DNA of 64,000 bases, from the NCBI GenBank assembly GCA_902168185.1, contig CABHOV010000046.1, positions 124,001 to 188,000 on the forward strand. The letters are read 5' to 3'. This DNA is from an uncultured Bacteroides sp. GTDB taxonomy: Bacteria; Bacteroidota; Bacteroidia; Cytophagales; Cyclobacteriaceae. Numbering within the stretch: the first letter of the stretch is position 1; the number at the start of each line of letters is the position of its first letter. Below the pieces are notes generated by a model, which did no database searches, was not told where the DNA came from, and saw nothing but the letters and a program-made list of their open reading frames with translations. This document shows, in pieces, positions 1 to 8,500 of the stretch. The position numbers and the translations under genes were made by a program.

Positions 1-108
1 TTATATCAAAGCAAGAGCCTGCGCGACTTCATTTACGAAAGCAATAAGTCAAACCGAATTGTATTTGTAAGTACATTGGAAGAAGCCCTCGACAGGTTGA
101 GCCGATAA
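1..108 (+). CDS. 3' end of an unidentified protein (partial)
   Basis: An open frame runs from the first base to a TAA at 106-108 and gives the last 35 residues of a protein whose start lies outside the window. The tail reads as a helix followed by a short strand and a helix (RIVFVSTLEEALDRLSR at the end). This resembles the last strand and helix of STAS-type anti-sigma antagonist domains, but the fragment is too short to assign. It shares the strand of the following DUF1801 gene and is separated from it by 92 bases. Confidence 0.45.
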   Translation, partial: LYQSKSLRDFIYESNKSNRIVFVSTLEEALDRLSR

Positions 109-200
109 AAGATACGCTTCCGAATCGCCGACATTTATACTATATAGTTGTAGCGTGTTCCTTTCAATTTGATTTTTTTATCACCTAGTACTTCATTTCC

Positions 201-626
201 ATGCCCTCTCAAAAAACCGTTGACGAAATGATTCTGAGCCTGCCAAAAGCTGAGCAGACTATGGTAAAACGCCTTCGTATGCTTGTGCAGGAATGTCTTC
301 CCTCCGCGATTGAGAAAGGATACTATGGAGAAGGTGTACCTTTTTATTCACACCATCGCATGATCTGTTTTATTTGGCCAGCATCCGTGGTGTTGGGAGC
401 TAAAAAGAAAGCCGCAAAAGAAAAAGGTGTGTCACTTGGATTCTGCCAGGGGAATTTAATGTCCAACGAGGATGGAGCCTTGCTGGCCGAGGGGCGCAAG
501 CAGGTATATATATTGTATTTTAATTCTGCAGATGAGATCAAAGACGACCAGGTGCGGGCTTTACTATTTGAAGCCGGAATGATTGACGATACCTTTGCGA
601 AAAAGAAGAAGCATCTAAAAAAGTGA
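201..626 (+). CDS. DUF1801 (YdhG-like) domain protein
   Basis: A 141-residue cytoplasmic protein of the DUF1801 family, a small widespread fold with no settled biochemical role. Family features visible are the N-terminal helix with SLPKAEQTMVKRLR, the central KGYYGEGVPFYSHHRMICFI strand region and the LGFCQGNLM segment, followed by an IKDDQVRALLFEAG helix and a Lys-rich tail (KKKKHLKK). The length is normal for a single-domain member. It stands alone, and the next element on the right is a minus-strand tRNA-like sequence. No signal peptide or membrane segment is present. Confidence 0.85.
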   Translation: MPSQKTVDEMILSLPKAEQTMVKRLRMLVQECLPSAIEKGYYGEGVPFYSHHRMICFIWPASVVLGAKKKAAKEKGVSLGFCQGNLMSNEDGALLAEGRKQVYILYFNSADEIKDDQVRALLFEAGMIDDTFAKKKKHLKK

Positions 627-659
627 AGCGTAGTATCCATCCGCTTCCCTCCTTTCCAG

Positions 660-778
660 TGGTTGTACATTGATTCGAACAATGTTATATAGCTTGTTTT
701 AACCAACATAAACTACCAGGTAGTATTGGCGGGATTCGAACCCGTTCAGCTATAGTTTTGCCATTAAACTAACAACCA
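660..778 (-). ncRNA. tRNA-like element: cloverleaf with a second permuted tRNA fragment in the anticodon loop
   Basis: Read on the minus strand. The outer cloverleaf has an acceptor pair TGGTTGT (778-772) with ACAACCA (666-660), a D-arm GTTT/AAAC (769-755) with a GG-containing loop, an anticodon-type stem TATAGC (754-749) with GCTATA (693-688), and a T-arm CATTG/CAATG with loop TTCGAAT (684-668). The anticodon loop is replaced by about 55 nt holding a second T-arm CGGG/CCCG with the same loop (744-730), a small hairpin ACTAC/GTAGT (724-712), and a second D-like arm GTTT/AAAC (713-696). The two T-arms have the same loop but different, fully paired stems. No T33-anticodon arrangement is visible, so decoding is unlikely. 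It may be a fusion remnant of two tandem tRNA genes or a structured RNA. The rest of 627-999 holds no gene that I can see. Confidence 0.5.
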
Positions 779-999
779 GGAATTTTGGTTTGAAGATATA
801 GCTTAATCACTGTTTCGGCAAATATGCTCTGAAGACTGCATCGCAGGATTTCTATTATTTTCTTTAACCTATAATTCGATAATCCGGTATTCCAGATCAT
901 GGATTATATGACGAGATCATGTATATATTTCAGCACTTCTATTTGGAGAATGCAGACGCGGCACAGAATTTTCACGCCTCCGGCTAAATTATCGATGCC

Positions 1000-1773
1000 A
1001 TGAATCACATTGCTTCAATACTCACAGCAGCCATTATCATTACCGCTTGTGGCGGAAAAAACACAGAGTCAAACGTTGATTCTCCCGGTGAAGAGAAATC
1101 CGGAAAAACGAAAGCACTCGAAACCGGTGCGGATCTATTACAGAATAAAAGTCCTTTGAAAAAGATCAATGCCTACCTGGACGGCTTTCATTTTTACAAT
1201 GGGAATATAAATGCTCAGATGGAGGCACACCATTATGTTTCGCAGCTAAACGAGGATATCTATCAAGCCATTATATACGATGGCAATGGAGAAGATGCAA
1301 AGATCATGGGCGTAGAGTATATCATTTCAGAACGCTTATTTAAAACGCTTGATGAGGAAGAAAAGAAATTATGGCACTCGCATCATCACGAAGTAAAATC
1401 AGGAACATTGATCGCTCCGGGAATACCCGATATAGCGGAACATGAACTCATGGAAAAACTCGTTTCCACCTATGGAAAAACAATTCATACGTGGCATACC
1501 GACCAGCAAACAACGCTGCCACTCGGATCGCCCATGATCATGATGGGCTTTACAAAAGACGGCCAGCTTAAACAGGAACTACTCGATGCACGCGATAAAC
1601 GTTTTAATGTTTCCACTGCCGACAAAAGAAAGAATCGCCAGGATATACCCATGCCCAGAGTGATTCCTGGTGCGAACGCCTGGGAGAAAGGTGAGATCAG
1701 GCAATTTGTAATTACGGACGAAGCAGATAGTGCTTTGCACAAACATCAAGGATCACCACAGCAGAAGGATTAA
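1000..1773 (+). CDS. DUF1264 / OBAP-family lipoprotein
   Basis: A 257-residue protein with an N-terminal lipoprotein signal (hydrophobic stretch ending ITAC, residues about 4-17) and a body of the DUF1264 family, related to plant oil-body-associated proteins. Diagnostic segments are LDGFHFYNGNINAQMEAHHY, the strand IYDGNGEDAKIMGVEYIIS, and the His-rich WHSHHHEVKSGTLIAPGIP. The family's catalytic role is unknown. The mature protein is expected to be anchored to a membrane by its lipidated Cys. A stem-loop with a T-run follows the stop codon. No partner gene is evident; the next gene also encodes a lipoprotein. Confidence 0.8.
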   Translation: MNHIASILTAAIIITACGGKNTESNVDSPGEEKSGKTKALETGADLLQNKSPLKKINAYLDGFHFYNGNINAQMEAHHYVSQLNEDIYQAIIYDGNGEDAKIMGVEYIISERLFKTLDEEEKKLWHSHHHEVKSGTLIAPGIPDIAEHELMEKLVSTYGKTIHTWHTDQQTTLPLGSPMIMMGFTKDGQLKQELLDARDKRFNVSTADKRKNRQDIPMPRVIPGANAWEKGEIRQFVITDEADSALHKHQGSPQQKD

Positions 1774-1872
1774 ACATATCCCTTTATATCTTTATATATG
1801 ATACGTTTATTTCAATTTTGTGTGCCCTGGTAATATATATCTTCCACCTTCACTGTCATATTTTCAGAAGAT

Positions 1873-1909
1873 AAATGACAAATTGTAATGTCAGAGGTGT
1901 CATTTTTTT
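1873..1909 (+). terminator. Rho-independent terminator after the DUF1264 gene
   Basis: An 8-bp stem AAATGACA/TGTCATTT (1873-1880 with 1898-1905) encloses a 17-nt loop and runs into a T-tract. It lies 100 bases after the DUF1264 stop codon and before the next lipoprotein gene. The long loop lowers confidence. Confidence 0.4.
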
Positions 1910-1993
1910 CATAAAAAGTGATTGTTCGTAAAGGCGATGGTTTTTTGCATACATTTTGATTGCGCCTATAGCGAACTTAATTATAGCAAGACC

Positions 1994-2566
1994 ATGAAAT
2001 CAGTTACCAAAAGGTATGGTCTTTCTGCCAGGCGGAAGACCACCGTTAAAGCCTCTAAAAAAGGACCAATCATAAAACCGCTTTGGATCCTGTTCACGCT
2101 TGCATCGCTTGTGCTTTTTTCCTGCGGTGAAAAAAATAACACACAAAGTTCTGCAGAACTCGCAGAAAGTAAATCATCTATTGTGCAAGATAGTACTGTA
2201 AAGCCTAAGGTAAATATCAAAGTAAACAAGCATTATGACCCAAAAGGTAACGTGATTGGTTTCGACTCAACCTATTCTTCATATTACTCAAATATGAGGC
2301 ACGATACGGTCGGAATGGACAGTCTTATGCGTAATTTTGACCGCTATTTTAATAGCAATCATGCTTCGTTCTTTAACAAAGAATTCAAGCCATTATTTTT
2401 TGGTGATTCCCTGCGTCACCCTGACTTTTTTCATTCTGATTTTTTCATGAAACGATATGAACTCAACGATGCATATATGCGGAATATGATGCATCGAATG
2501 GATTCTATCAAAAACAATTTTTATCATGATCGAAGTAAAACCGGAAAAGACTTACGAGGTTCGTAA
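1994..2566 (+). CDS. small lipoprotein of unknown function
   Basis: I place the start at the ATG at 1994 because an upstream TTG-initiated extension adds nothing recognisable. The 190-residue product has a basic N-terminus (residues 1-28), a hydrophobic segment and a lipobox ending LFSC (about residues 30-44), then a low-complexity Ser/Asn linker. The mature domain is unusually rich in Phe, Tyr, Met, His, Asn and Asp, with repeated MDSL/MRNF/FFHSDFF-like pieces. I do not recognise the family. It lies 66 bases upstream of an Hsp20 gene on the same strand, so co-transcription and a stress or envelope link are possible but only inferred. Confidence 0.6.
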   Translation: MKSVTKRYGLSARRKTTVKASKKGPIIKPLWILFTLASLVLFSCGEKNNTQSSAELAESKSSIVQDSTVKPKVNIKVNKHYDPKGNVIGFDSTYSSYYSNMRHDTVGMDSLMRNFDRYFNSNHASFFNKEFKPLFFGDSLRHPDFFHSDFFMKRYELNDAYMRNMMHRMDSIKNNFYHDRSKTGKDLRGS

Positions 2567-2632
2567 CGCACTGTTCTTTTAAACCTATATATAGTTTAAT
2601 GTTTAACAAATTTCTGAAAGGAGGACTTAATT

Positions 2633-3091
2633 ATGAAAACCTTAGTGAAAACCAATGGGAATTTACTTCCTTCCATTCCGTCTTTGTTGAATGATTTCTT
2701 CTCAGACAACTGGTTGGATTCATCGCTCTCAAACTGGAAATCATCCGGCTCAACCCTTCCGGCTGTAAACGTAAAAGAGACAAATGACGATTTTACAATC
2801 GAAGTTGCAGCACCGGGCATGAAACGTGACGACTTCAAAGTTGAATTGGACAATCATGTGCTGACAATCTCTTCTCAACAGCAAAACAGCCATGAAGAAA
2901 AGGACCAGCAGGGTAATTATACCCGCAAGGAATTCAGTTATCAATCGTTCCAGCGGAGCTTCGCATTACCCGTTGATCAAGTGGATGGTGACAACATCGC
3001 GGCACGCTATACCGATGGTATCCTTCATATAACAGTGCCCAAAAAAGAGCACGCTAAAATTAAACCAGCGAAGCAAATCCAAATTAGTTAA
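2633..3091 (+). CDS. small heat shock protein, Hsp20 family
   Basis: A 152-residue alpha-crystallin-type chaperone that would hold unfolding proteins as soluble oligomers in the cytoplasm. The alpha-crystallin domain covers about residues 42-145: it begins PAVNVKETNDDFTIEVAAPGM, continues through KRDDFKVELDNHVLTIS, and includes the family pattern RSFALPVDQVD followed by ARYTDGILHITVPK. The I-x-I-type C-terminal anchor is represented by KQIQIS. The start is supported by a clear GGAGG ribosome binding site at about 2621-2625, stronger than for most genes here. A 12-bp perfect stem terminator follows directly. Confidence 0.95.
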   Translation: MKTLVKTNGNLLPSIPSLLNDFFSDNWLDSSLSNWKSSGSTLPAVNVKETNDDFTIEVAAPGMKRDDFKVELDNHVLTISSQQQNSHEEKDQQGNYTRKEFSYQSFQRSFALPVDQVDGDNIAARYTDGILHITVPKKEHAKIKPAKQIQIS

Positions 3092-3092
3092 C

Positions 3093-3124
3093 AATGAGAC
3101 GGGCCAGTGCCCGTCTCATTTATT
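3093..3124 (+). terminator. terminator of the hsp20 gene
   Basis: A perfect 12-bp inverted repeat (AATGAGACGGGC at 3093-3104 and its complement at 3109-3120) with a 4-nt loop begins two bases after the Hsp20 stop codon and is followed by a T-rich tract. Confidence 0.85.
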
Positions 3125-3382
3125 TTATACAGGCCTCGAGGAAACTTAGAACCATACACTGCCTGATTGCTTGACAATAATGCATGTTTAAAACTCTTTA
3201 TCATCACGTGAAATTGAGCATGCACTAGCGGTATGGTTGTAATGGCACATTTTTTTATAAGTAATGGCTCAGTATCTATTTTTTAAACGCTACTAATAAC
3301 TACAACCTAAATAAAATTGAATCAAAGCACGCGTCATTCATTTGGTAATATCCTAAATGAGTATCCCCTACACACCAGACCA

Positions 3383-3751
3383 ATGGACAATAAAAAGAAA
3401 ATTTTGATAGCAGATGATGATGAGGATGTACTCTTGCTTTTGCGCAAAATACTCCATGACAACGGATACGAAGTTCAATGCCTCCGCAACGCCAACACCA
3501 TTGTAGATGGAATGACTGAATGGCCGGATTTATTTATACTCGACAAAGAGATGGCGGTGATTGACGGAATAGCCATTTGCAAGTACCTGAAACTTCATAA
3601 AGTCGCCCGCAATATCCCAATCGTAATGATTTCCGGAGTTGACTGTCGTCAAAAAGCGAAAGCTGCTGGCGTGGATTGTTTTATCGAGAAACCATTGGAC
3701 ACTACTAAACTGCTCGAAGCAATTAATCAGTGCTTATTTGTTCCTCACTGA
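3383..3751 (+). CDS. receiver-only response regulator
   Basis: I choose the ATG at 3383; the frame extends upstream to a TTG at 3317, but the added residues are not part of the receiver fold. The 122-residue product is a stand-alone CheY-like receiver: the acidic pocket DDDED lies at residues 11-15, the phospho-acceptor is Asp54 in FILDKEMAVIDG, and the conserved Lys lies in FIEKPLD near the C-terminus. There is no DNA-binding or enzymatic output domain, so it must act through protein contacts or phosphotransfer. No histidine kinase gene is adjacent. Confidence 0.88.
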   Translation: MDNKKKILIADDDEDVLLLLRKILHDNGYEVQCLRNANTIVDGMTEWPDLFILDKEMAVIDGIAICKYLKLHKVARNIPIVMISGVDCRQKAKAAGVDCFIEKPLDTTKLLEAINQCLFVPH

Positions 3752-3786
3752 CGCGATGCTATATCTGACATCACGTTCTGCTGCAA

Positions 3787-4221
3787 TCAAAACTCTTCGA
3801 TGTCTACGTCCGACATATTTACACCATTCAGTTCGTTTAAAACACGCGCTGAAATGACCAGATCATAGTCTGCGGTAATCCCGATATCATCACCACCAGG
3901 CGTACCCTTTACGGCCAGCAGGAAGTAAGACGGTAGCGGTTCGCTGATATATAGATCTTTAAATTCACCTGACATTTCAACGATAAGCTCCTTGCAAATT
4001 CCCAACCCTGTGAATTGATTCTCGCGGAAAATTTCAAGCAGTCTTCTGGTCGCTATGTGTGAGTATTGAAACTTAAAAAGGTCATCAGATGATAAAGCAT
4101 CGAAAACGATGTGAAATCTATTTACAGTAAAAGGGGTTTGTCCGCTTCCATATATCTGGCTGATCACCTTCGAGGGATTTCGCCAATGAATTTTATAGTA
4201 CATTCTGTGATCGATGCTCAC
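3787..4221 (-). CDS. unknown protein translationally coupled to GH76
   Basis: A 144-residue protein without a signal peptide. Its ATG overlaps the stop codon of the upstream GH76 gene by four bases, so the two are almost certainly co-translated. The central ATRRLLEIFRENQFTGLGI helix region, an APGGDD-like KGTPGGDDIG turn and the LVISARVLNELN helix recall DUF1629/Imm11-type polymorphic-toxin immunity proteins. This is an impression from pattern only; no toxin gene is visible. The C-terminus is acidic (SDVDIEEF). A cytoplasmic product coupled to a secreted glycosidase is odd. Confidence 0.65.
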   Translation of the reverse strand: MSIDHRMYYKIHWRNPSKVISQIYGSGQTPFTVNRFHIVFDALSSDDLFKFQYSHIATRRLLEIFRENQFTGLGICKELIVEMSGEFKDLYISEPLPSYFLLAVKGTPGGDDIGITADYDLVISARVLNELNGVNMSDVDIEEF

Positions 4222-5357
4222 TTTAAATAATTTTTACGCGCCAGCAATGCCATAGATTCCATCAGCATGCACCCGCTTAACTGCGGAGTCAGGTATGCCG
4301 TCTCTCCGGGTGGCTGTCGCCAGTTATTACTAAATATAGTCTTGGTCCTGTCCGTTCCCCTTAACCAAAGCGTCTCCGCGTTATGTTTGAGAAATGTGAT
4401 ATACTTGTTACGCAACGGGGATGGTATATCCGGATGCAAGGTTAATAAAGTAAGATAGCGTACGCCAATGCCGTTGAATAAGCCACCGTCCCCGTTGTCA
4501 CTCGCACGCATAATTCCGTCAGGGGACATAACTTTATCGATGATCATGTGGTCAGCGGTTCTAAGGGCATCGTTTAAATATACTTTGTCTTTTGTAATCG
4601 CATACAGTTCAAGTGCTGCTCCTATGAAAACTCCCTGGTTGTAAGCGAATCTCCAACCGGGATCATCCTGCAACTTGCCATCATTATTTGCATTGGTACC
4701 ATCATATACCAGACCATCGACTTTATTTACGAGTGTCGACTTTTCCCAGGTATAGATCTTCTTTGCCCACGTCAGGTATATTTCATCTTTTGTTTCATTG
4801 TAAAGGCGGGCAGCCAGTATAGCAGCAGGTGCGTTGGCTGGTGTATTCTTATAATAGGTTTGTGTTTTTCGCCAGGCAATTCCTCCACTCATAACATCAT
4901 TCCAGCCATTCTTGATATCATTCCAGAGTGTAACACTTTCGTTCAGCCACTTTTTGTCATGTGTAACCTTGTAGGCACGGTGCATAGCCAAGGCATTCCA
5001 CTCCATATCATCATAAAACTCATTTAAAAAAGTATTGCCGTTTTTAACGTTCACACCTGTATACCAGGCATTCATATAATCAATATATACATTCTTTCCG
5101 GTTCGTGCATAGGCATCTACCAAGACATCCAGAGCATGAGCCTGAGGCCAGTAGTTAAACTTGCCGTCATCCGGATTAGAATTATTATAGAACTTGGCGG
5201 CATTCCAAAAATTTACGTTCAAAGACGCTATACTGCTATCTGCCATTTGCTCCCATTGAAATATATCGTGAGCGTCACCATAAGCGAGATAATCATGCTC
5301 TGCAGAAGGAATGTAGGATGAAAAAAATATAAGGTTTATCAATATCAATAGTCTCAT
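4218..5357 (-). CDS. GH76 family glycosidase (alpha-1,6-mannanase type)
   Basis: A 379-residue secreted protein with an N-terminal signal (residues 1-18, MRLLILINLIFFSSYIPS). The rest is one (alpha/alpha)6-barrel domain of GH76, whose characterised members are endo-alpha-1,6-mannanases acting on fungal or mycobacterial mannan. The catalytic Asp pair is visible in FYDDMEW (around residue 118). Other family blocks are YNQGVFIGAALELYAITKD and DGGLFNGIGVRYLTLL. The gene is transcribed away from the alpha-2-macroglobulin gene across 204 bases that hold three copies of GATGC near 5393-5416. No SusCD pair is adjacent. Confidence 0.85.
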   Translation of the reverse strand: MRLLILINLIFFSSYIPSAEHDYLAYGDAHDIFQWEQMADSSIASLNVNFWNAAKFYNNSNPDDGKFNYWPQAHALDVLVDAYARTGKNVYIDYMNAWYTGVNVKNGNTFLNEFYDDMEWNALAMHRAYKVTHDKKWLNESVTLWNDIKNGWNDVMSGGIAWRKTQTYYKNTPANAPAAILAARLYNETKDEIYLTWAKKIYTWEKSTLVNKVDGLVYDGTNANNDGKLQDDPGWRFAYNQGVFIGAALELYAITKDKVYLNDALRTADHMIIDKVMSPDGIMRASDNGDGGLFNGIGVRYLTLLTLHPDIPSPLRNKYITFLKHNAETLWLRGTDRTKTIFSNNWRQPPGETAYLTPQLSGCMLMESMALLARKNYLK

Positions 5358-5561
5358 ACGAACATATTATTATTGTTGTCTTCATTGCACTGATGCGACC
5401 TGATGCAAAAAGATGCAATATCCAACCCAATGTATTTATTCGATCGGAAATAATTATACAATTTTTTATTCATTTTTATGGAATTCACCAGCTTCCAACA
5501 TCTTCCGTTGTGACTTTTAAAAAATCAAGTATTCTATTCCTGATCATTTACCTTTGACGAT

Positions 5562-8500
5562 ATGAGATCTTCATTTTTAGCACTCGGATTTTTTGCATTC
5601 ATTCTATCCGCTTGCGCCCAAAATAAACCCCATACCATGAATTCATTTGACTTTGAGAAAGCCTGGAACGAAGTAACTGATTTTGAGAATAAGGGACTGC
5701 CCGAATCGGCTTTAAAAATTGTGAACGAAATCGCCAAACAAGCACAAGCACAAAACAACGTTGGCCAGCAAGTAAAGGCCATGATCCACCAGCTAAAACT
5801 GGCGGATGTAAAAGAAGAAAATGCATTTGTTAAAAATATGATCCGGCTAAAGGGTGAAGCCGATCATACGTCCTATCCGATGAAGCCACTCCTCCATTCT
5901 ATGCTGGGCGAGTTATACTGGCAGTATTATCAAAGCAATCGATACGAGTTTATCAACCGCAGTGCAACTATCAATGTAGACGAAAATGACATTGCGACCT
6001 GGAGCCTCCCGAAAATTATACAGGAGACGTTTACACAGTATAAATTAAGTCTTGAGGAAGCCGATAAAAGTAAAAAGGAAGTCGTTGACATCTATGAGCC
6101 CGTGATCTACAAAGGGAATGATCTTGGAAGAAAATACCGTCCTACGCTTTACGATTTCCTGGCTCACCGTGCGGTCGACTTCTTTATGTCTGAGGAGCCT
6201 CACATCACCAAGCCTGTATATGCTTTCACGCTTGATAAGAAAGAGTATATATCGGAAGCAGCCGCTTTTGCACAGGTAAAAATTACTTCACCGGATACAT
6301 TGTCGATGAAATTTTATGCCCTTACTATTTTACAAGACCTGATTCAATTTCATTTGCAGGATACAGAGCCTGATGCTTTGGTAGATGTAGACTTGAAACG
6401 ATTGAAATTTGTACGTCTGCATTTGACACTGCCGGATAAGGATGATCTTTATGTGCACGCTTTGGAACGACTTGAACAAAAAGTAAAAAACAATCCAATG
6501 GTTGGCATTGTCGTAGAACAGAAGGCGCGTGTGTTGGCAGAACATGGGGCACTATATAAACCATTGCTTGGCGACAACCACAAATGGGATTTTAAAAAAG
6601 CGTATGCATTGTGCGAAGAAGAAAAGAAACGGTTCCCGGATTCTGATGGCGCTATACGTTGTGAAAATCTGCAGGAAGACATCCTTAGTAAGTCCATTGA
6701 TGCAACGATCGAAGAACACAATATTCCCGGTCAGCCATTCAGAAGTTTGGTACACTATAAGAATTTTACCGATCTGCATTACCGAATCATTAAAGTAACG
6801 CGTGACGAAGTACAATCGCTACGCAAAAAGCTGGAAAAGGATTATAGTAATCACGAAGAAAAATTCATTGAGCATTTTACAGCGAAGTCTCCTTTTAAAA
6901 CCGGTAAGTATACATTGCCAGACGATGGCGATTACCAACAGCACAGCATTGAAGTAAAACTTGACGCACTTCCCGAAGGAGAATATATGGTGCTTTATAG
7001 TCATCATTCTAACTTCTCTACAAAAGACAACGGACTGGCGTATGCCTTCACCGTTGTTTCCAACATCGGTTACGTGCATCGTGCATTGCCGGACGGAAGT
7101 GCTGAAATTTATACTTTGCACCGCCAGTCAGGCGAACCGCTTGCAGCGGTAACGACAACGCTATTCTCACGACGCTATAATTATAAGAAGAATACATATG
7201 AAAGAATCAAGGTCGGAAGCTTTGTTACCGATGCCCGCGGCTATCTCAAAGTAGGGTATTTGAAATCAGAAGACCAAAGAAGTTTTTCAGTGGACTTTCG
7301 TACGGGCAACGACTTTAATAGTACGGATCCTATTGACCGCGGTCAAGGCTATTACTATTACTCAGGCGCCATCGACCAATATAAATCCGGGAAAGAGCCA
7401 GCAGAGACACAAACGTTCTTCTTTCTCGACCGTGCTATATATCGCCCCGGGCAAACTATATACTTTAAAGGACTCGTGATCAGCAGCGATGGAAAAAATC
7501 CGCAGGTCATGAAAGGCTATACTACAACGGTACGGTTACTGGATGTAAACGGCCAGGAACAGGGTACGAAGATGGTAACGACCAATGAGTACGGAACTTT
7601 TAATGGAGTTTTTACAGCTCCTTCCGGAGGATTAACCGGAAACATGCAAATCCGCAATGATGATGGCAGCGGCGATGTATATTTCTCTGTTGAAGAATAC
7701 AAACGACCCAAGTTTGAAGTAGCCTTTAACCCGGTCACGGCATCCTTTCGCTTAAACGATGTTATTCAGGCAGAGGGTTATGCACGCGCTTATTCAGGTG
7801 CGAACATCGATGGGGCGGTTGTGAAATATCGTGTTGTACGTGCTGCCAATTTTCCAATGTGGTGGTGGGCGCGTTGGGGAAACTTCCCTACTTCTCCAGA
7901 GGTAGAAATTGTCAATGGAAATTCAACAACTGATGCGAATGGTAAATTTGCCATCAGCTTTACAGCGATTCCTGATTTATCAATCGAGCGTTCATCCGAT
8001 CCTACCTTTACCTATAAAGTATATGCAGATGTAACGGATATCAACGGAGAAACACATAGTTCTTCTACAGCTATAGCCGTGGGCTATAAATCCTTACGCA
8101 TAAATGCCTCGATTGATAATGTAAACAAGGACGACCGTGAATTGAAAAAAGAATTCAACATTCAAACGTCCAACCTGGCGGGTGAATTCCAGGCAGCAAA
8201 AGGACAGTTAAAAATATACTTGTTAAAGGCACCTGCCAAAACATTCCGTCCTCGCCTATGGGAACAGCCCGATCGGCAGTTACTCTCCCGTGAAGAATAC
8301 TATACTTTATTCCCCAAGGATCAGTATGAAGACGAAGTCAACAAATACAAGTGGGCCAAAGATAAAGAGGTATATACCTTGACGTTCGATACCGGGAAGA
8401 ACAAGACCTTTACAATCCCTAACCTGTCACAATGGAAAGAAGGTGAATATATACTGGAGATCACATCTACCGATAAAGATGGCGAAGCGGTGCGTGAGGT

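Noticed and set aside
344-709. 121-codon minus-strand frame overlapping the DUF1801 gene and the tRNA-like element
   Set aside because: It mirrors the clearly conserved DUF1801 frame and runs into the tRNA-like sequence; no recognisable features.
660-778. A functional tRNA-Gly or tRNA-Gln gene
   Set aside because: The arms resemble Bacteroidota tRNA-Gly, but no 7-nt anticodon loop with T33 can be formed and the acceptor stem is one base out of register with the T-arm.
1922-1993. Upstream TTG-initiated extension of the small lipoprotein
   Set aside because: The added residues are not signal-like and the ATG at 1994 leaves a normal lipoprotein leader.
5549-5556. TACCTTTG box just before the macroglobulin ATG as a promoter for a leaderless message
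   Set aside because: It fits the -7 consensus but no TTTG lies at the right distance upstream, so I did not list it as a promoter.
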